A stretch of 64,000 bases of DNA from contig NZ_CP134867.1 in the NCBI RefSeq assembly GCF_031954525.1, positions 3,286,001 to 3,350,000 of the forward strand. The letters run 5' to 3'. The translations under genes and the position numbers were made by a program. The notes under the pieces were generated by a model that saw nothing but the letters and a program-made list of their open reading frames with translations, searched no databases and was not told where the DNA came from. This document shows positions 7,219 to 15,653 of this stretch, in pieces; within the stretch, counting starts at the first letter, position 1, and every line of letters begins with the position of its first letter. This DNA comes from Dyella sp. BiH032 (GTDB lineage Bacteria > Pseudomonadota > Gammaproteobacteria > Xanthomonadales > Rhodanobacteraceae).

Positions 7219-8376
7219 ATGCGAATCGCATATGTGTTCGGCTGTGCGTGTCTTGGGCTCGGAGCGATGTTCGGCGGAAAAGTGCATGCCGACGGCACGG
7301 TGATCGTGCCGCTCGTCAATGTCACGCCGACATGCATCGACGCCAGCAAGAAGACGGTGGACCTGTGGGTGCTATCGGCACGCGTGCCGTCCGACGCCAA
7401 CTGGTTGCGCCAGACCAAGGGCGTCGGCGCCCGCGTCGACGTGACGCTGCGCTCCAAGGACGGCCAGCGGGTCAGCTTTCCCGCCGCCGCGGCCATCGAC
7501 ACGCGCGATCTCGGCGGCAAAGTGGTGCGCGCGTCGCTGCAATTGCACGTACTGGCCGATCAGGATCTCTGGAACACCGCTGCCGACCAGCCGATCCGCA
7601 CGGCGGACGTGAGCGTGCCGCTGACCTTCATCCGGCGACAGGGCAAGTCCGACGCCGTGAAGGTGTTCCAGGCGCTATTGGCCTTCACCAAGTCGGCCTC
7701 GGGCGTGATCCCGGCCAACCCCTACGTCAAAGGCGCCGAGCTGGTGGGGCAATTGAGCGATTCGATCGGCAATGCCTTTGCTGCCGATCCCAACGACATC
7801 TTCGACCCGAACTTCTCGCTGGCTTTCAGCATCGCGCGCGGCTCGTCCACATGCAGCCCGCAGGACCTGCACGACAACGTCGGCGTCGCCATCGCGGATT
7901 TGAACGGCGGCAAGGAAAAGGACGGCTATGTCGCCACCGCCGACGTCGGCCGCTACTGCTTCTACAAAGCCGGCCACGACAAAGATCCGGACATCGTCTT
8001 TGCTGCCCGCAACAGTGGCGCCTGCCCGGCGTCGGCGCCAGCCACGGCCACTGTGCTGGCCAATCCCCAGTTCATCTGGATGGCCTACGGCCACTGCAAG
8101 GAAGGTGTCCGCTGCGCGGGCGATCGTCCGCCACCGCCACTGGCCCTTGCCGTGGGACGCGATGCGCTGCCGTCGGGCGACAAGGCGCTCGCGCTGGTGA
8201 GCCAGCGCCTCGATGCCAAGGACAGCAAGGCGCTGCTCAAAGCACTCGAGGCCAAGGCGAGCGAGCCCTTGCCGGATCGCCCGCGCGAACTGCTCGACGC
8301 CCTCGCGATGTGCCGCAGCGTCGGCATCGACGAAACGCACTGCCTGGACAAGTCCTTCTCGTCGAACGACGGCTAG
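7219..8376 (+). CDS. Secreted protein of unknown function
   Basis: A 385-residue protein starting at an ATG with AAGGAGA seven bases upstream. A signal peptide ('YVFGCACLGLGAMFGGKVHA') is followed by a soluble body with no family I recognise. It has scattered cysteines that could pair in the periplasm ('TPTCIDAS', 'SSTCSPQD', 'GRYCFYK', 'SGACPAS', 'GHCKEGVRC', 'MCRSVGIDETHCLD'). Repeated beta-type segments ('VDLWVLSARVP', 'RVDVTLRSKDGQ') come first and a helical Ala/Lys-rich C-terminus last. It lies downstream of the kinase gene, separated by 130 bases, and converges on the arabinofuranosidase gene with a 9-base gap. Confidence 0.75.
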   Translation: MRIAYVFGCACLGLGAMFGGKVHADGTVIVPLVNVTPTCIDASKKTVDLWVLSARVPSDANWLRQTKGVGARVDVTLRSKDGQRVSFPAAAAIDTRDLGGKVVRASLQLHVLADQDLWNTAADQPIRTADVSVPLTFIRRQGKSDAVKVFQALLAFTKSASGVIPANPYVKGAELVGQLSDSIGNAFAADPNDIFDPNFSLAFSIARGSSTCSPQDLHDNVGVAIADLNGGKEKDGYVATADVGRYCFYKAGHDKDPDIVFAARNSGACPASAPATATVLANPQFIWMAYGHCKEGVRCAGDRPPPPLALAVGRDALPSGDKALALVSQRLDAKDSKALLKALEAKASEPLPDRPRELLDALAMCRSVGIDETHCLDKSFSSNDG

Positions 8377-8385
8377 GCGGTTCGC

Positions 8386-9948
8386 CTAGCGCAGTTCGAG
8401 CACCACCACCGCTTTCGACGGCATGGCCACCGCGACGGCGCCATCGGCGCCGATCGCGGCGCCGGTGAAGGCGGCGGGTTTCACCGCGTCCGGCCGCTCG
8501 AACGTGTTGACCGTATCGATCGCCGGCGCGCTGAGCATGCGGCCGCGCACCGCCTTCGCCTTCAGGCCCGGCAGGGCGAGCGCCACGCGCACCGGCCTCG
8601 CCGGATCGGGATTCACCAGCGCGACGTGCACCGCGCCGTCCGTGCCGCGCGCGGCGGTGGCGTAAAGGCCGGGGATGCGCACGTCGCCGAACGCGTAGTC
8701 GCCGGCGCGCACGTCCACCGGCAGCGCGGTAGCGCCCTGGAACGGCTGGTACAGGTCGAACACGTAATAGGTCGGCGTCAGCACCATCCGTCCGTGGTCG
8801 GTCAGGATCATCGCCTGCAGCACGTTGACCATCTGCGCGATATTGGCCATCCGCACGCGGTCCGCATGCGCGTGGAAGATGCCCAGCGTGACCGCGGCGA
8901 CCATCGCATCGCGCAGGCTGTTCTGCTGGTACAGCGCCGTGGCGCCCGGCTCGTTGTCGTACCAGGTGCCCCACTCGTCCACCGCCAGGGTGATGCGCTT
9001 GGCGGGGTCGTACTTGTCCATGATGGCGCTATGGCGGGCGATCAGCTCGTCTATATGCAGCGCAGCTTTCAGCGTGGCGATCCACGCCTTCTCGTCGAAG
9101 CCGGTGGCGGCGCCCTTGTGCTTCCAGTCGCCGGTCGGGATCGTGTAGTAATGCACGCCGAAGGCGTCGATCTGCTTCGCGGCGCCGGCGATGACCGCTT
9201 CGGTCCAGGCATAGTCGTCCGCATTGGCGCCGCTGGCGACCTTGACCAGGGTCTGCCCGCCGAGCGCCCGCGCGAAGGTGGCGTACTGGCGATACTGGTC
9301 CGCGTAGTACGCGCCGCGCATCTCGCCGCCGCAGCCCCAGCTTTCGTTGCCGATGCCCAGGTAGGTCACCTTCCACGGCTTGTCGCGCCCGTTGGCGCGG
9401 CGCTCGCGCGCCAGGGTGGTCTGGCCGTCGCCGGTGAGGTATTCCAGCCAGTCGCTCATCTCGCGCGGCGAACCGGTGCCCATGTTCGCGGCCAGATAGG
9501 TCTCGGCGCCCACCAGCTCGGCGAAATCCATGAACTCGTGCGTGCCGAAGGCGTTGCGGTCTTCGCCACCCCAGGAATGGTTGGGCCGCACCGGCCGCTG
9601 GCCGCGCGGGCCAATGCCGTCGCGCCAGTGGTATTCGTCGGCATAACAGCCGCCGGGCCAGCGGATCACCGGCACGTGGATCGCCTTGAGCGCGTCGAGC
9701 ACGTCCTTGCGGAAGCCGTGCACATTGGGGATCGGCGAGTCCTCGCCCACCCAGATGCCCTCGTCGATGCCACGCCCCAGCTGCTCGGCGAACTGGCCGT
9801 AGACCTCGCGGTGGATCACCGGACCGGGCCGGTCCACATGCACCGTCACCTCGGCTGCGGCCGGTGCGGACGGCGCGGCGGCCGCGTGTCCCGTCAGGCC
9901 TAGCCACAGGGCCAGGCCCCAGATCGTCGTCCACGCGCGATAACTCAT
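8386..9948 (-). CDS. GH51 alpha-L-arabinofuranosidase, secreted
   Basis: Releases terminal L-arabinofuranose from arabinan, arabinoxylan or arabinogalactan. The 520-residue precursor has a signal peptide ('WGLALWLGLTGHAAAAPS'). The barrel opens with 'EVYGQFAEQLGRGI' and 'VIRWPGGCYADEYHWRDGIG', typical of GH51. The acid/base glutamate is in 'LGIGNESWGCGG' and the nucleophile in 'LAVDEWGTWY'. The last 110 residues form the C-terminal beta-sandwich of the family. It is exported, unlike many intracellular GH51 enzymes. It diverges from a phosphoketolase-family gene, and arabinose carbon enters metabolism as xylulose 5-phosphate, so the pair makes metabolic sense. Confidence 0.93.
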   Translation of the reverse strand: MSYRAWTTIWGLALWLGLTGHAAAAPSAPAAAEVTVHVDRPGPVIHREVYGQFAEQLGRGIDEGIWVGEDSPIPNVHGFRKDVLDALKAIHVPVIRWPGGCYADEYHWRDGIGPRGQRPVRPNHSWGGEDRNAFGTHEFMDFAELVGAETYLAANMGTGSPREMSDWLEYLTGDGQTTLARERRANGRDKPWKVTYLGIGNESWGCGGEMRGAYYADQYRQYATFARALGGQTLVKVASGANADDYAWTEAVIAGAAKQIDAFGVHYYTIPTGDWKHKGAATGFDEKAWIATLKAALHIDELIARHSAIMDKYDPAKRITLAVDEWGTWYDNEPGATALYQQNSLRDAMVAAVTLGIFHAHADRVRMANIAQMVNVLQAMILTDHGRMVLTPTYYVFDLYQPFQGATALPVDVRAGDYAFGDVRIPGLYATAARGTDGAVHVALVNPDPARPVRVALALPGLKAKAVRGRMLSAPAIDTVNTFERPDAVKPAAFTGAAIGADGAVAVAMPSKAVVVLELR

Positions 9949-10116
9949 GTGTTCTCCCCAAGGCGGCGGTACCCGCGATGGCGCGGGCCTGGTCCGCGAT
10001 CATCGGCAACCTGGCGTTGCGATTTCCAGCAGCGGCGCTTGCGTTTTTTCCGCGATGCGACGCAGGCACGCCACGCCCTTCACCCGCCTTGCACCGCACC
10101 ATGACGAGCTCTGTTC

Positions 10117-10130
10117 TTGGCCCAGATCAA
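10117..10130. promoter_or_regulatory. Possible FNR/Anr half-conserved box
   Basis: TTGGCCCAGATCAA keeps one perfect ATCAA half and TTG of the other half of the TTGAT-N4-ATCAA consensus. It lies 90 bases before the phosphoketolase start. Two much better matches exist in this window (46155 and 49322), which makes an FNR-type regulator plausible in this genome. On its own this site is weak. Confidence 0.3.
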
Positions 10131-10220
10131 GATCGCCCTCGACAGCCACCAGCAGAATCGAGCCATTCGAGATCGAACCGTTCGAGCCCGCGCCACCGCC
10201 CCGGCGCCCAAGGAGATCGC

Positions 10221-12662
10221 ATGAACATGTACGCCTCGGCCAGTGTGGCCAGCGAACTGGAGCCGCGCGAGCGGCACGTGGTGGAGATGCGGGCGCGGCG
10301 CCTGCGCGAGGCGCATGCGGAGTTCGCCGCCTGGGCCGAAGGCTATGGCGTGATCCAGCACGACCCGCTGACCCAGGTGCGCGTGCACGCCTGGGTGGAA
10401 GAACTGGCGGCGCGCGGTTGCGTGGTCGACGCCAGCGAAGCCTACCGCCGCTTGCGCGCGGCCGACCGCGTAGCCAGCGCCGGGATGTGGCTGGTCGCGC
10501 ACATGACCTATGCCCGCCGCGTGCGCGCCGACGGCGCGCCGTTGGGAGCGGAAGACTTCAAGGAGCATCCGGAAGGCCATACCGGTGGTTCCCTCAATAT
10601 GGTTCCGGCCTACGTGGGCTATCTCGTCATGAACGCGCTGGACGGCGTCACGCGCTCGTGGCTGATGGGCCAGGGCCATTGCGTGGCGGCGATCGATGCG
10701 GTCAACCTGCTGGTGGACAACATGCTGCCCGCGCACGCCCAGCGCTACGACCGTAGCGATGCCGGGCTCAGCCGCTTCGTCAACGACTTCTACGCTTACA
10801 CGATCAATCCCGATGGCACGCCGGCGTCCCCGCTCGGCTCGCACGTCAATGCGCACACCGCGGGCGGCATCATGGAAGGCGGCTATCTCGGCTTCGCGGA
10901 ACTGCAATACGTGCACGCGCCCCTGCCGGACGAACACCTGGTCGCCTTCCTCAGCGATGGTGCCTTCGAAGAACAGCGCGGCAGCGACTGGGCGCCGCGC
11001 TGGTGGCGTGCGGAAGATTGCGGCCTGGTCGCGCCGATCATCATCCTCAACGGCCGGCGCATCGAGCAGCGCAGCCAGATCGCCCAGCAAGGCGGCGAGC
11101 GCTGGCTGGAAAACCACCTGCGCCTCAACGGCTTCGATCCGCTGGGCCTGGACGGGCGCGACCCGGCGAGCATCGCCTGGGGCATCGCCTCGATGGAACT
11201 GCGCGCCAGCGCCAATGCGCAGGACGAAGAACTCGACGTGCGCCTGCCCTACGGCATCGCCGAGACCGTGAAGGGCTACGGCTTCCCCAACGCGGGCACG
11301 AACGCCGCGCACAACCTGCCCCTGCCCGGCTCGCCAGCCACGCATGGCGAGGCGCGTACGCTGTTCAACCAAGGCTGCGCCGCGCTGTATGTGCCGGAGC
11401 GCGAGCTGACTGAGGCCGTGGCCGCTCTCAACACGCACGATGCCCAGCGCCGCGTGCGCGAACGCGACCATGCGCTCGCCACCCGCGACGTCGCCCCGCC
11501 GATCGTGCCGCTGGTGCCTGACCGCCCGCCCGGCGGCGAAAGCTCGCCGATGGAAGCGCTGGACGAGCAGTTCGTCACCATCGTCGAGGCCAATCCGAAG
11601 CTGCGCGTGCGCGTGGGCAATCCCGACGAACTGCGCAGCAACAAGCTGGACCGCACCCTGGACTTCCTCAAGCATCGCGTGCAGGAGCCCGAGCACGGCG
11701 TGGCCGAATCGCGCACCGGCAAGGTCATCACCGCGTTGAACGAGGAGACGGTGGTATGCGCGGCGCTGGCCAACAAGGGCGGGCTGAATCTCGTCGTCAC
11801 CTACGAGGCGTTCGCGCCGAAGATGCTCGGCGCCATCCGCCAGGAACTCATCTTCGCGCGCCATCTCGGCCAGGCCGGACGTCCGCCGGGCTGGCTGGGC
11901 ATCCCGGTGGTGCTCACCTCGCACACCTGGGAGAACGGCAAGAACGAGCAGTCGCACCAGGATCCGACCTTGCCCGAAACGCTGCTGGGCGAGATGGCCG
12001 ACGTCTCGCGCGTGGTGTTTCCGCCGGATGCGCAGGGTGCCGCCGCTGCGCTCGCTCATGCGTATGCGCAGAAGGGTTGCATCACCGCGATGGTCGTGCC
12101 CAAGCGCAGCGTGCCGCACGTGCTGACGCGCGAACAGGCCGAGGCGCTGGCCAGCGACGGCGCCGTGTGGTTGCTGGGCGACGCCCTGGCTCCGCTGCAG
12201 CTGGTCGCCACCGGCGCCTATCAGTTGCAGGAAGCGATGCGCGCGCAGGCGCGGCTGGCCGAACGCGGCGTCGCCGCATCGCTCGTCTACCTGGGCGAGC
12301 CCGGCCGCTTCCGCAACGCGCGCGACGCGACCGAAGCCGCCTACGTGCACGGCGACGCCGCGGTCGCGCGCTTCTTCCCTGCCACGCCACGCGTCTTCCT
12401 GACGCATACGCGGCCCGAGCCCTACCTCGGCGCGCTGCGCCGCATCGACGAAGGCCCGGACCGGACCATCGCACTCGGCTACATCAACCGGGGCGGCACG
12501 CTGGATGCCGCGGGGCTACTGTTCGCCAACCGCTGTACGTGGGCACACGCCGTCGCCGCCGCAGCGCAGGTGATCGGGCATCCGCGCGAACACCTGTTGG
12601 GCGGGGACGAATGCGCCGCCATTGACGGCCTCGGCAATCCGCACGTTCTGTTCGCGCCCTAG
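10221..12662 (+). CDS. Phosphoketolase-family TPP enzyme (phosphoketolase or xylulose-5-P 3-epimerase)
   Basis: An 813-residue thiamine-diphosphate protein; the start has AGGAGA seven bases upstream. Residues about 115-180 hold 'EHPEGHTGGSLNMVPAYVGY' and 'SWLMGQGHCVAAIDAVNLL'. The TPP/Mg segment is 'FLSDGAFEEQRGSDWAPRWW', and the second domain has 'YEAFAPKMLGAIRQE' and 'SHTWENGKNEQSHQDPT'. Classical phosphoketolases carry a different active-site loop around H-N-G-F-S-H-Q-D-P-G. The loop here matches a branch that databases often label xylulose 5-phosphate 3-epimerase. The reaction is either cleavage of xylulose 5-phosphate to acetyl phosphate and glyceraldehyde 3-phosphate, or epimerisation of the sugar phosphate. 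Sequence alone does not decide. It is divergent from the GH51 gene. Confidence 0.85.
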   Translation: MNMYASASVASELEPRERHVVEMRARRLREAHAEFAAWAEGYGVIQHDPLTQVRVHAWVEELAARGCVVDASEAYRRLRAADRVASAGMWLVAHMTYARRVRADGAPLGAEDFKEHPEGHTGGSLNMVPAYVGYLVMNALDGVTRSWLMGQGHCVAAIDAVNLLVDNMLPAHAQRYDRSDAGLSRFVNDFYAYTINPDGTPASPLGSHVNAHTAGGIMEGGYLGFAELQYVHAPLPDEHLVAFLSDGAFEEQRGSDWAPRWWRAEDCGLVAPIIILNGRRIEQRSQIAQQGGERWLENHLRLNGFDPLGLDGRDPASIAWGIASMELRASANAQDEELDVRLPYGIAETVKGYGFPNAGTNAAHNLPLPGSPATHGEARTLFNQGCAALYVPERELTEAVAALNTHDAQRRVRERDHALATRDVAPPIVPLVPDRPPGGESSPMEALDEQFVTIVEANPKLRVRVGNPDELRSNKLDRTLDFLKHRVQEPEHGVAESRTGKVITALNEETVVCAALANKGGLNLVVTYEAFAPKMLGAIRQELIFARHLGQAGRPPGWLGIPVVLTSHTWENGKNEQSHQDPTLPETLLGEMADVSRVVFPPDAQGAAAALAHAYAQKGCITAMVVPKRSVPHVLTREQAEALASDGAVWLLGDALAPLQLVATGAYQLQEAMRAQARLAERGVAASLVYLGEPGRFRNARDATEAAYVHGDAAVARFFPATPRVFLTHTRPEPYLGALRRIDEGPDRTIALGYINRGGTLDAAGLLFANRCTWAHAVAAAAQVIGHPREHLLGGDECAAIDGLGNPHVLFAP

Positions 12663-13257
12663 CGGCGATCGACACACGCGTCGCGTGCGCACGGCGTGAA
12701 GCCGGCCGCGCGCGACGTAACATGAACGATTCGCGTGTCACATTGCTGTTACACCTGTTGTCTGCACGCACACGCAAGCTGCTGAAAAATCACGTGCGCC
12801 ACCCCGTGTCGTCAGGCTGACGACAGCCTCGTGCGCCGTTCGAGCGGTTTGCCACGATCCATCCTTCACGTCCTAACCAAATCTTCATCACTCGTGAAGT
12901 CGATTGACTAGACTCACCGGCGCCAGCGAAGCCCGGTGCGTTGTCTCCCGGGTGTTACGGTCCGGCCCGCTCCCCAGGACGGGCGGAGCCGCGCGGAACG
13001 ACCGAAAGTCTTTCGTCCCGCGCTGCGCTCCCGGTGGTTCCAACCGTTTTCGCCGGCTCCCAGCGGTGACCTCACGTTGCTCTCAAGCGCCTCGCTTGGG
13101 GAGGGGGTTCCGTTGTACGGAAGAACTGCACCTGTGCGCGGAAGCACGACCTAAGCCCGGCCGCGCCGATTTCGGGGGGCGGCCGCCGTATCGCTGCGGC
13201 CCTGTTTCGCCGCGGCTCACCGGGTAAGGGATCGCCCACGCAAGCGAATTGAACTCG
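12663..13257 (+). other. Long intergenic leader before the clan-A hydrolase
   Basis: 595 bases without a credible gene. It holds GTAACA...TGTTAC arms near 12717-12752, a perfect 8-bp inverted repeat GTCGTCAG-G-CTGACGAC at 12807-12823, and a TTGACT element at 12904 that could be a -35 box. After that come about 350 bases of GC-rich, hairpin-prone DNA leading to the start at 13258. If the TTGACT promoter is real, the mRNA leader is over 300 bases, long enough for regulation in the leader. I compared it with the c-di-GMP-I riboswitch core and saw no match. Confidence 0.5.
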
Positions 13258-14235
13258 ATGAATAAACTCGCCTACGCCGCTAAGACGTTCTTTGCTTCAC
13301 TACTCGCATCACTCGCGCTGTACGCCGGCTCCGCGCCGCTCACGCCAGCCGCCCACGCCCAGGCCGCCACGACCATCAAGGCACCGATCTACGGCGTGAC
13401 CCTGGACGACCTGTCCAAGCTCAACGGCATCCTCACCTCTCTCAGCAAGCTGCCGTACCGTCCGACGGTGCGCGTCGTGTTCGACCCGGACATGAGCGCG
13501 GCCGACTACTACCCCGCCCTGGTCAAGCTGCATTCGGTGGCTTACGTGATGGGCGAGATCATGGACTCGTACTACTTCCCCACCGACATCAACACCTACA
13601 CCGCACGCACCAAGGAACTGGTGTACGGGCTCAACGGCCTGGTCGACGTGTGGGAGATCGCCAACGAGATCAACGGCGAATGGCTGCGCGCGAATCCGAA
13701 CGGCAGCAACACGGTGGTCAATGCCCAGGAAACGCAGATCGGCCAGATGGTCGCCGCCGCCAGCTCGATCGTGAAGGGCGTGGGCGGCAAGACCGCCGTG
13801 ACGCTGTATTACAACGACGACAGCAAGGGCAACAACTGCTGGGAGAAGCCGGTCGATTACTGGAAGACGTGGCCGACCACGTTCCTGCCGCTGACCGTGC
13901 GCCAGAGCGTGGACTACGCCCTCTTCAGCTACTACCCCTACCAGGACTGCCCCGGCCTGTCCCCGTCGTGGTCGACCGACTTCGCCGCGCTCGAAAGCAT
14001 TTTCCCGAACGCGAAGGTGGGCTTCGGCGAGATCGGCACGTCGAGCATGAGCGCGCCGACTTCGGTGCAGACGAACATGATCAAGACGTACTACCCGATG
14101 GTGAATACGTTCAAGGATCCGCGCTTCATCGGCGGCTTCTTCTGGTGGTACTACGCCGAGCAGATGGTGCCGTACACGAATTCGTACTGGACGACGCTGT
14201 ATCAGACGATTGCGCCGTTGAAGGTGCCGCAGTAA
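13258..14235 (+). CDS. Secreted TIM-barrel protein, probable clan-A glycoside hydrolase
   Basis: A 325-residue exported protein (signal region 'FFASLLASLALYAGSAPL', cleavage near 'AHAQA'). The body reads as a (beta/alpha)8 barrel: 'PTVRVVFDPD' and 'SVAYVMGEIMDSYYF', then 'VDVWEIANEINGEW' with an N-E motif after strand 4 (acid/base position), and 'KVGFGEIGTSS' with a glutamate after strand 7 (nucleophile position). The end is 'FIGGFFWWYY'. This is the plan of clan GH-A, but I cannot assign a numbered family. ATG 13258 is chosen over TTG 13249; neither has a strong ribosome site. It may trim the exopolysaccharide made by the adjacent NfrAB-type locus (inference). Confidence 0.75.
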   Translation: MNKLAYAAKTFFASLLASLALYAGSAPLTPAAHAQAATTIKAPIYGVTLDDLSKLNGILTSLSKLPYRPTVRVVFDPDMSAADYYPALVKLHSVAYVMGEIMDSYYFPTDINTYTARTKELVYGLNGLVDVWEIANEINGEWLRANPNGSNTVVNAQETQIGQMVAAASSIVKGVGGKTAVTLYYNDDSKGNNCWEKPVDYWKTWPTTFLPLTVRQSVDYALFSYYPYQDCPGLSPSWSTDFAALESIFPNAKVGFGEIGTSSMSAPTSVQTNMIKTYYPMVNTFKDPRFIGGFFWWYYAEQMVPYTNSYWTTLYQTIAPLKVPQ

Positions 14236-14305
14236 GCGGGATGGTTTTCTCGCATGGGATGCGAGGTGGCTGATGGTTTTTGGCTGTTGGCCGTGTTGAT
14301 GAGAG

Positions 14306-14330
14306 ACGCCCCCGTTTGGGGGCGTTTTTT
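14306..14330 (+). terminator. Rho-independent terminator
   Basis: ACGCCCCC-GTTT-GGGGGCGT followed by a T run, 70 bases after the clan-A hydrolase stop codon. This is a strong, simple terminator for that gene and marks the boundary to the repeat block. Confidence 0.9.
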
Positions 14331-14393
14331 CTTTTTGGGGGTTTTGGCTCGGGAGTTCCGGTGGTGCTGAGGCTCGCCTCGCCCCACCTTTCG

Positions 14394-14915
14394 TCATTTC
14401 GGCGCAGGCCAGACGGAGCGCGTAGCGCGGAGAACGCCCGGAGGGCGGCGCCGAAGGGGCGAGCGCAGCGGAGTCATCCAGTGGCGACAGCGCCCGGTTG
14501 TCGCGTGTGTCGCCAGCCTTGTCTCGCCCTCGCGGGCGAGGGGTTTCGCTCTCCTGCCGGAGAGCGAGTTACTTCTTCTTTGCTTGCCCAAAGAAGAAGT
14601 AACCAAGAAGAAAAGGCACCCTGCGCGGCGCCCTCCGCAGCCTACGCTGCTCCGGGTGCGTTGAGGGCTGGCCGGGCTTTTCGATCGGGCATCCCTGCCC
14701 GAATCGAAAAGGCGGGGACGTCCTGTCCCCGCCCGCCTGCGGCGGCCTGATCGTCCAGCCCTCACCGCCGCGAAGGGAACCCGGGAGATCAAGAGCCACA
14801 CGGAGCGTCGCTTCGCTCGCTCTTGTTTTTGCTTTGCTTGCCCCGGTACCGCACTTCTCCTTCTCCCCGCCGGGGGAGAAGGCGGGATGAGGGGCGGGTG
14901 CTCGCGGGAGCGCGG
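14394..14915 (+). repeat. Multi-hairpin dispersed repeat, module A copy 1
   Basis: First of four copies in the window (others near 25284, 30405 and 50336; the last two inverted). The order of parts is constant: a hairpin CTCTCCTGCCGGAGAG; a long hairpin with arms TTACTTCTTCTTT and AAAGAAGAAGTAA around GCTTGCCC; a conserved core with 'GCGTTGAGGGCTGGCCGGG'; a hairpin with arms CTTTTCGAT / ATCGAAAAG; then GGGGACGTCCTGTCCCC; a conserved 'CCGCCGCGAAGGGAACC' block; and a closing GC hairpin of CTTCTCC/GGAGAAG type. No gene is carried. Arms vary in a paired way between copies, which points to a folded RNA or DNA form being kept. Limits are estimates by eye. Confidence 0.9.
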
Positions 14916-15480
14916 CTAGAGCGGACGTGACTTTAAAAGTCGAAGCAAAAATATGTACGCGCGGCTTGCTGCGAGAGGAAGTGCGAAGGGCTCTCTGAGC
15001 AGCGGACAGTAGGCACAAGGAACGACCATCCCCTCGCTCCGTAGGCCCCCTCACCCCGCCCTCTCCCCGGAGGGGAGAGGGAGAAGTGCGGTGCTATCGC
15101 CAGAACAAGACACGCTCACGCAACGCTCCGCGTCCTCTCCGCTTCGGCGCCTCGACGTCCCTTCCACGCACCTCAGTTCCTCTTCGAGTCGCGCGGTCCA
15201 GCAGCCGAGAAAACACCCCGTGCTCTGCTCACTCCCGCCGCGAGCCTTTGACCTCAGGCCATTTCTCTTTGGTTACTTTCTCTCGAGGCCCCCCTTGAGG
15301 GGGTTGGGTCAGCAAAGAAAAAGTAACTCGGGCGCCGGCAGGCGTCCGACATGCCCGCTGCATAAGCGGCCAGGTCGCGGATACGTAACCTTAGTGCAAA
15401 CGACGAAGAGCAGCCCCGCACACCGACGAGCCCCGACATGCCCGCTGCATAAGCGGCCAGATCACCGAGCGGTGGCTTAG
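14916..15480 (+). repeat. Dispersed repeat, module B copy 1 (joined to module A)
   Basis: Continues directly from module A and recurs, inverted and in the same order, at about 49.5-50.3 kb. Shared parts are GACTTTAAAAGTC near 14930, a run ending 'GGACAGTAGGCACAAGGAAC', the hairpin CCCTCTCCCC-GGA-GGGGAGAGGG near 15060, 'GACACGCTCACGCAACGCTC', and a hairpin pair TTACTTTCTCT/AGAAAAAGTAA around 'GGCCCCCCTTGAGGGGG'. Its end holds two diverged units (GACATGCCCGCTGCATAAGC, 87 bases apart) of the family tandemly repeated at 49.5-49.9 kb. Together A+B form a roughly 1.1-kb composite. Confidence 0.85.
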
Positions 15481-15653
15481 TGCAAACCACCAAGAACCAA
15501 CCCCACAACCAGCACACAACCAAAACACCTGCCACATAACCGACAACTCACCCAACCGCAACCGAGCACCAACAACAACCAACAACAACCACCAACCACC
15601 AACCACCACACACCACCACAATCGCAACGAACAACGACAACACCCCACCCCGC
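15481..15653. other. A/C-only low-complexity tract
   Basis: About 170 bases made almost entirely of A and C on the plus strand (runs such as ACCAACAACAACCAACAACA), so G/T-only on the other strand. It continues into the 3' end of the adjacent DUF4434 gene. No gene or promoter is seen. Strand-asymmetric tracts of the same sign, relative to transcription, occur at other gene ends next to the repeats. Confidence 0.9.

Noticed and set aside
12880..13257. c-di-GMP riboswitch in the leader of the clan-A hydrolase
   Set aside because: I looked for the conserved GEMM-I core and tetraloop receptor pattern and did not find them; a covariance-model search would be decisive.
14394..15480. Insertion sequence or MITE with transposase-type ends
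   Set aside because: No transposase frame, no clear terminal inverted repeats and no target duplication seen; called a dispersed structured repeat instead.
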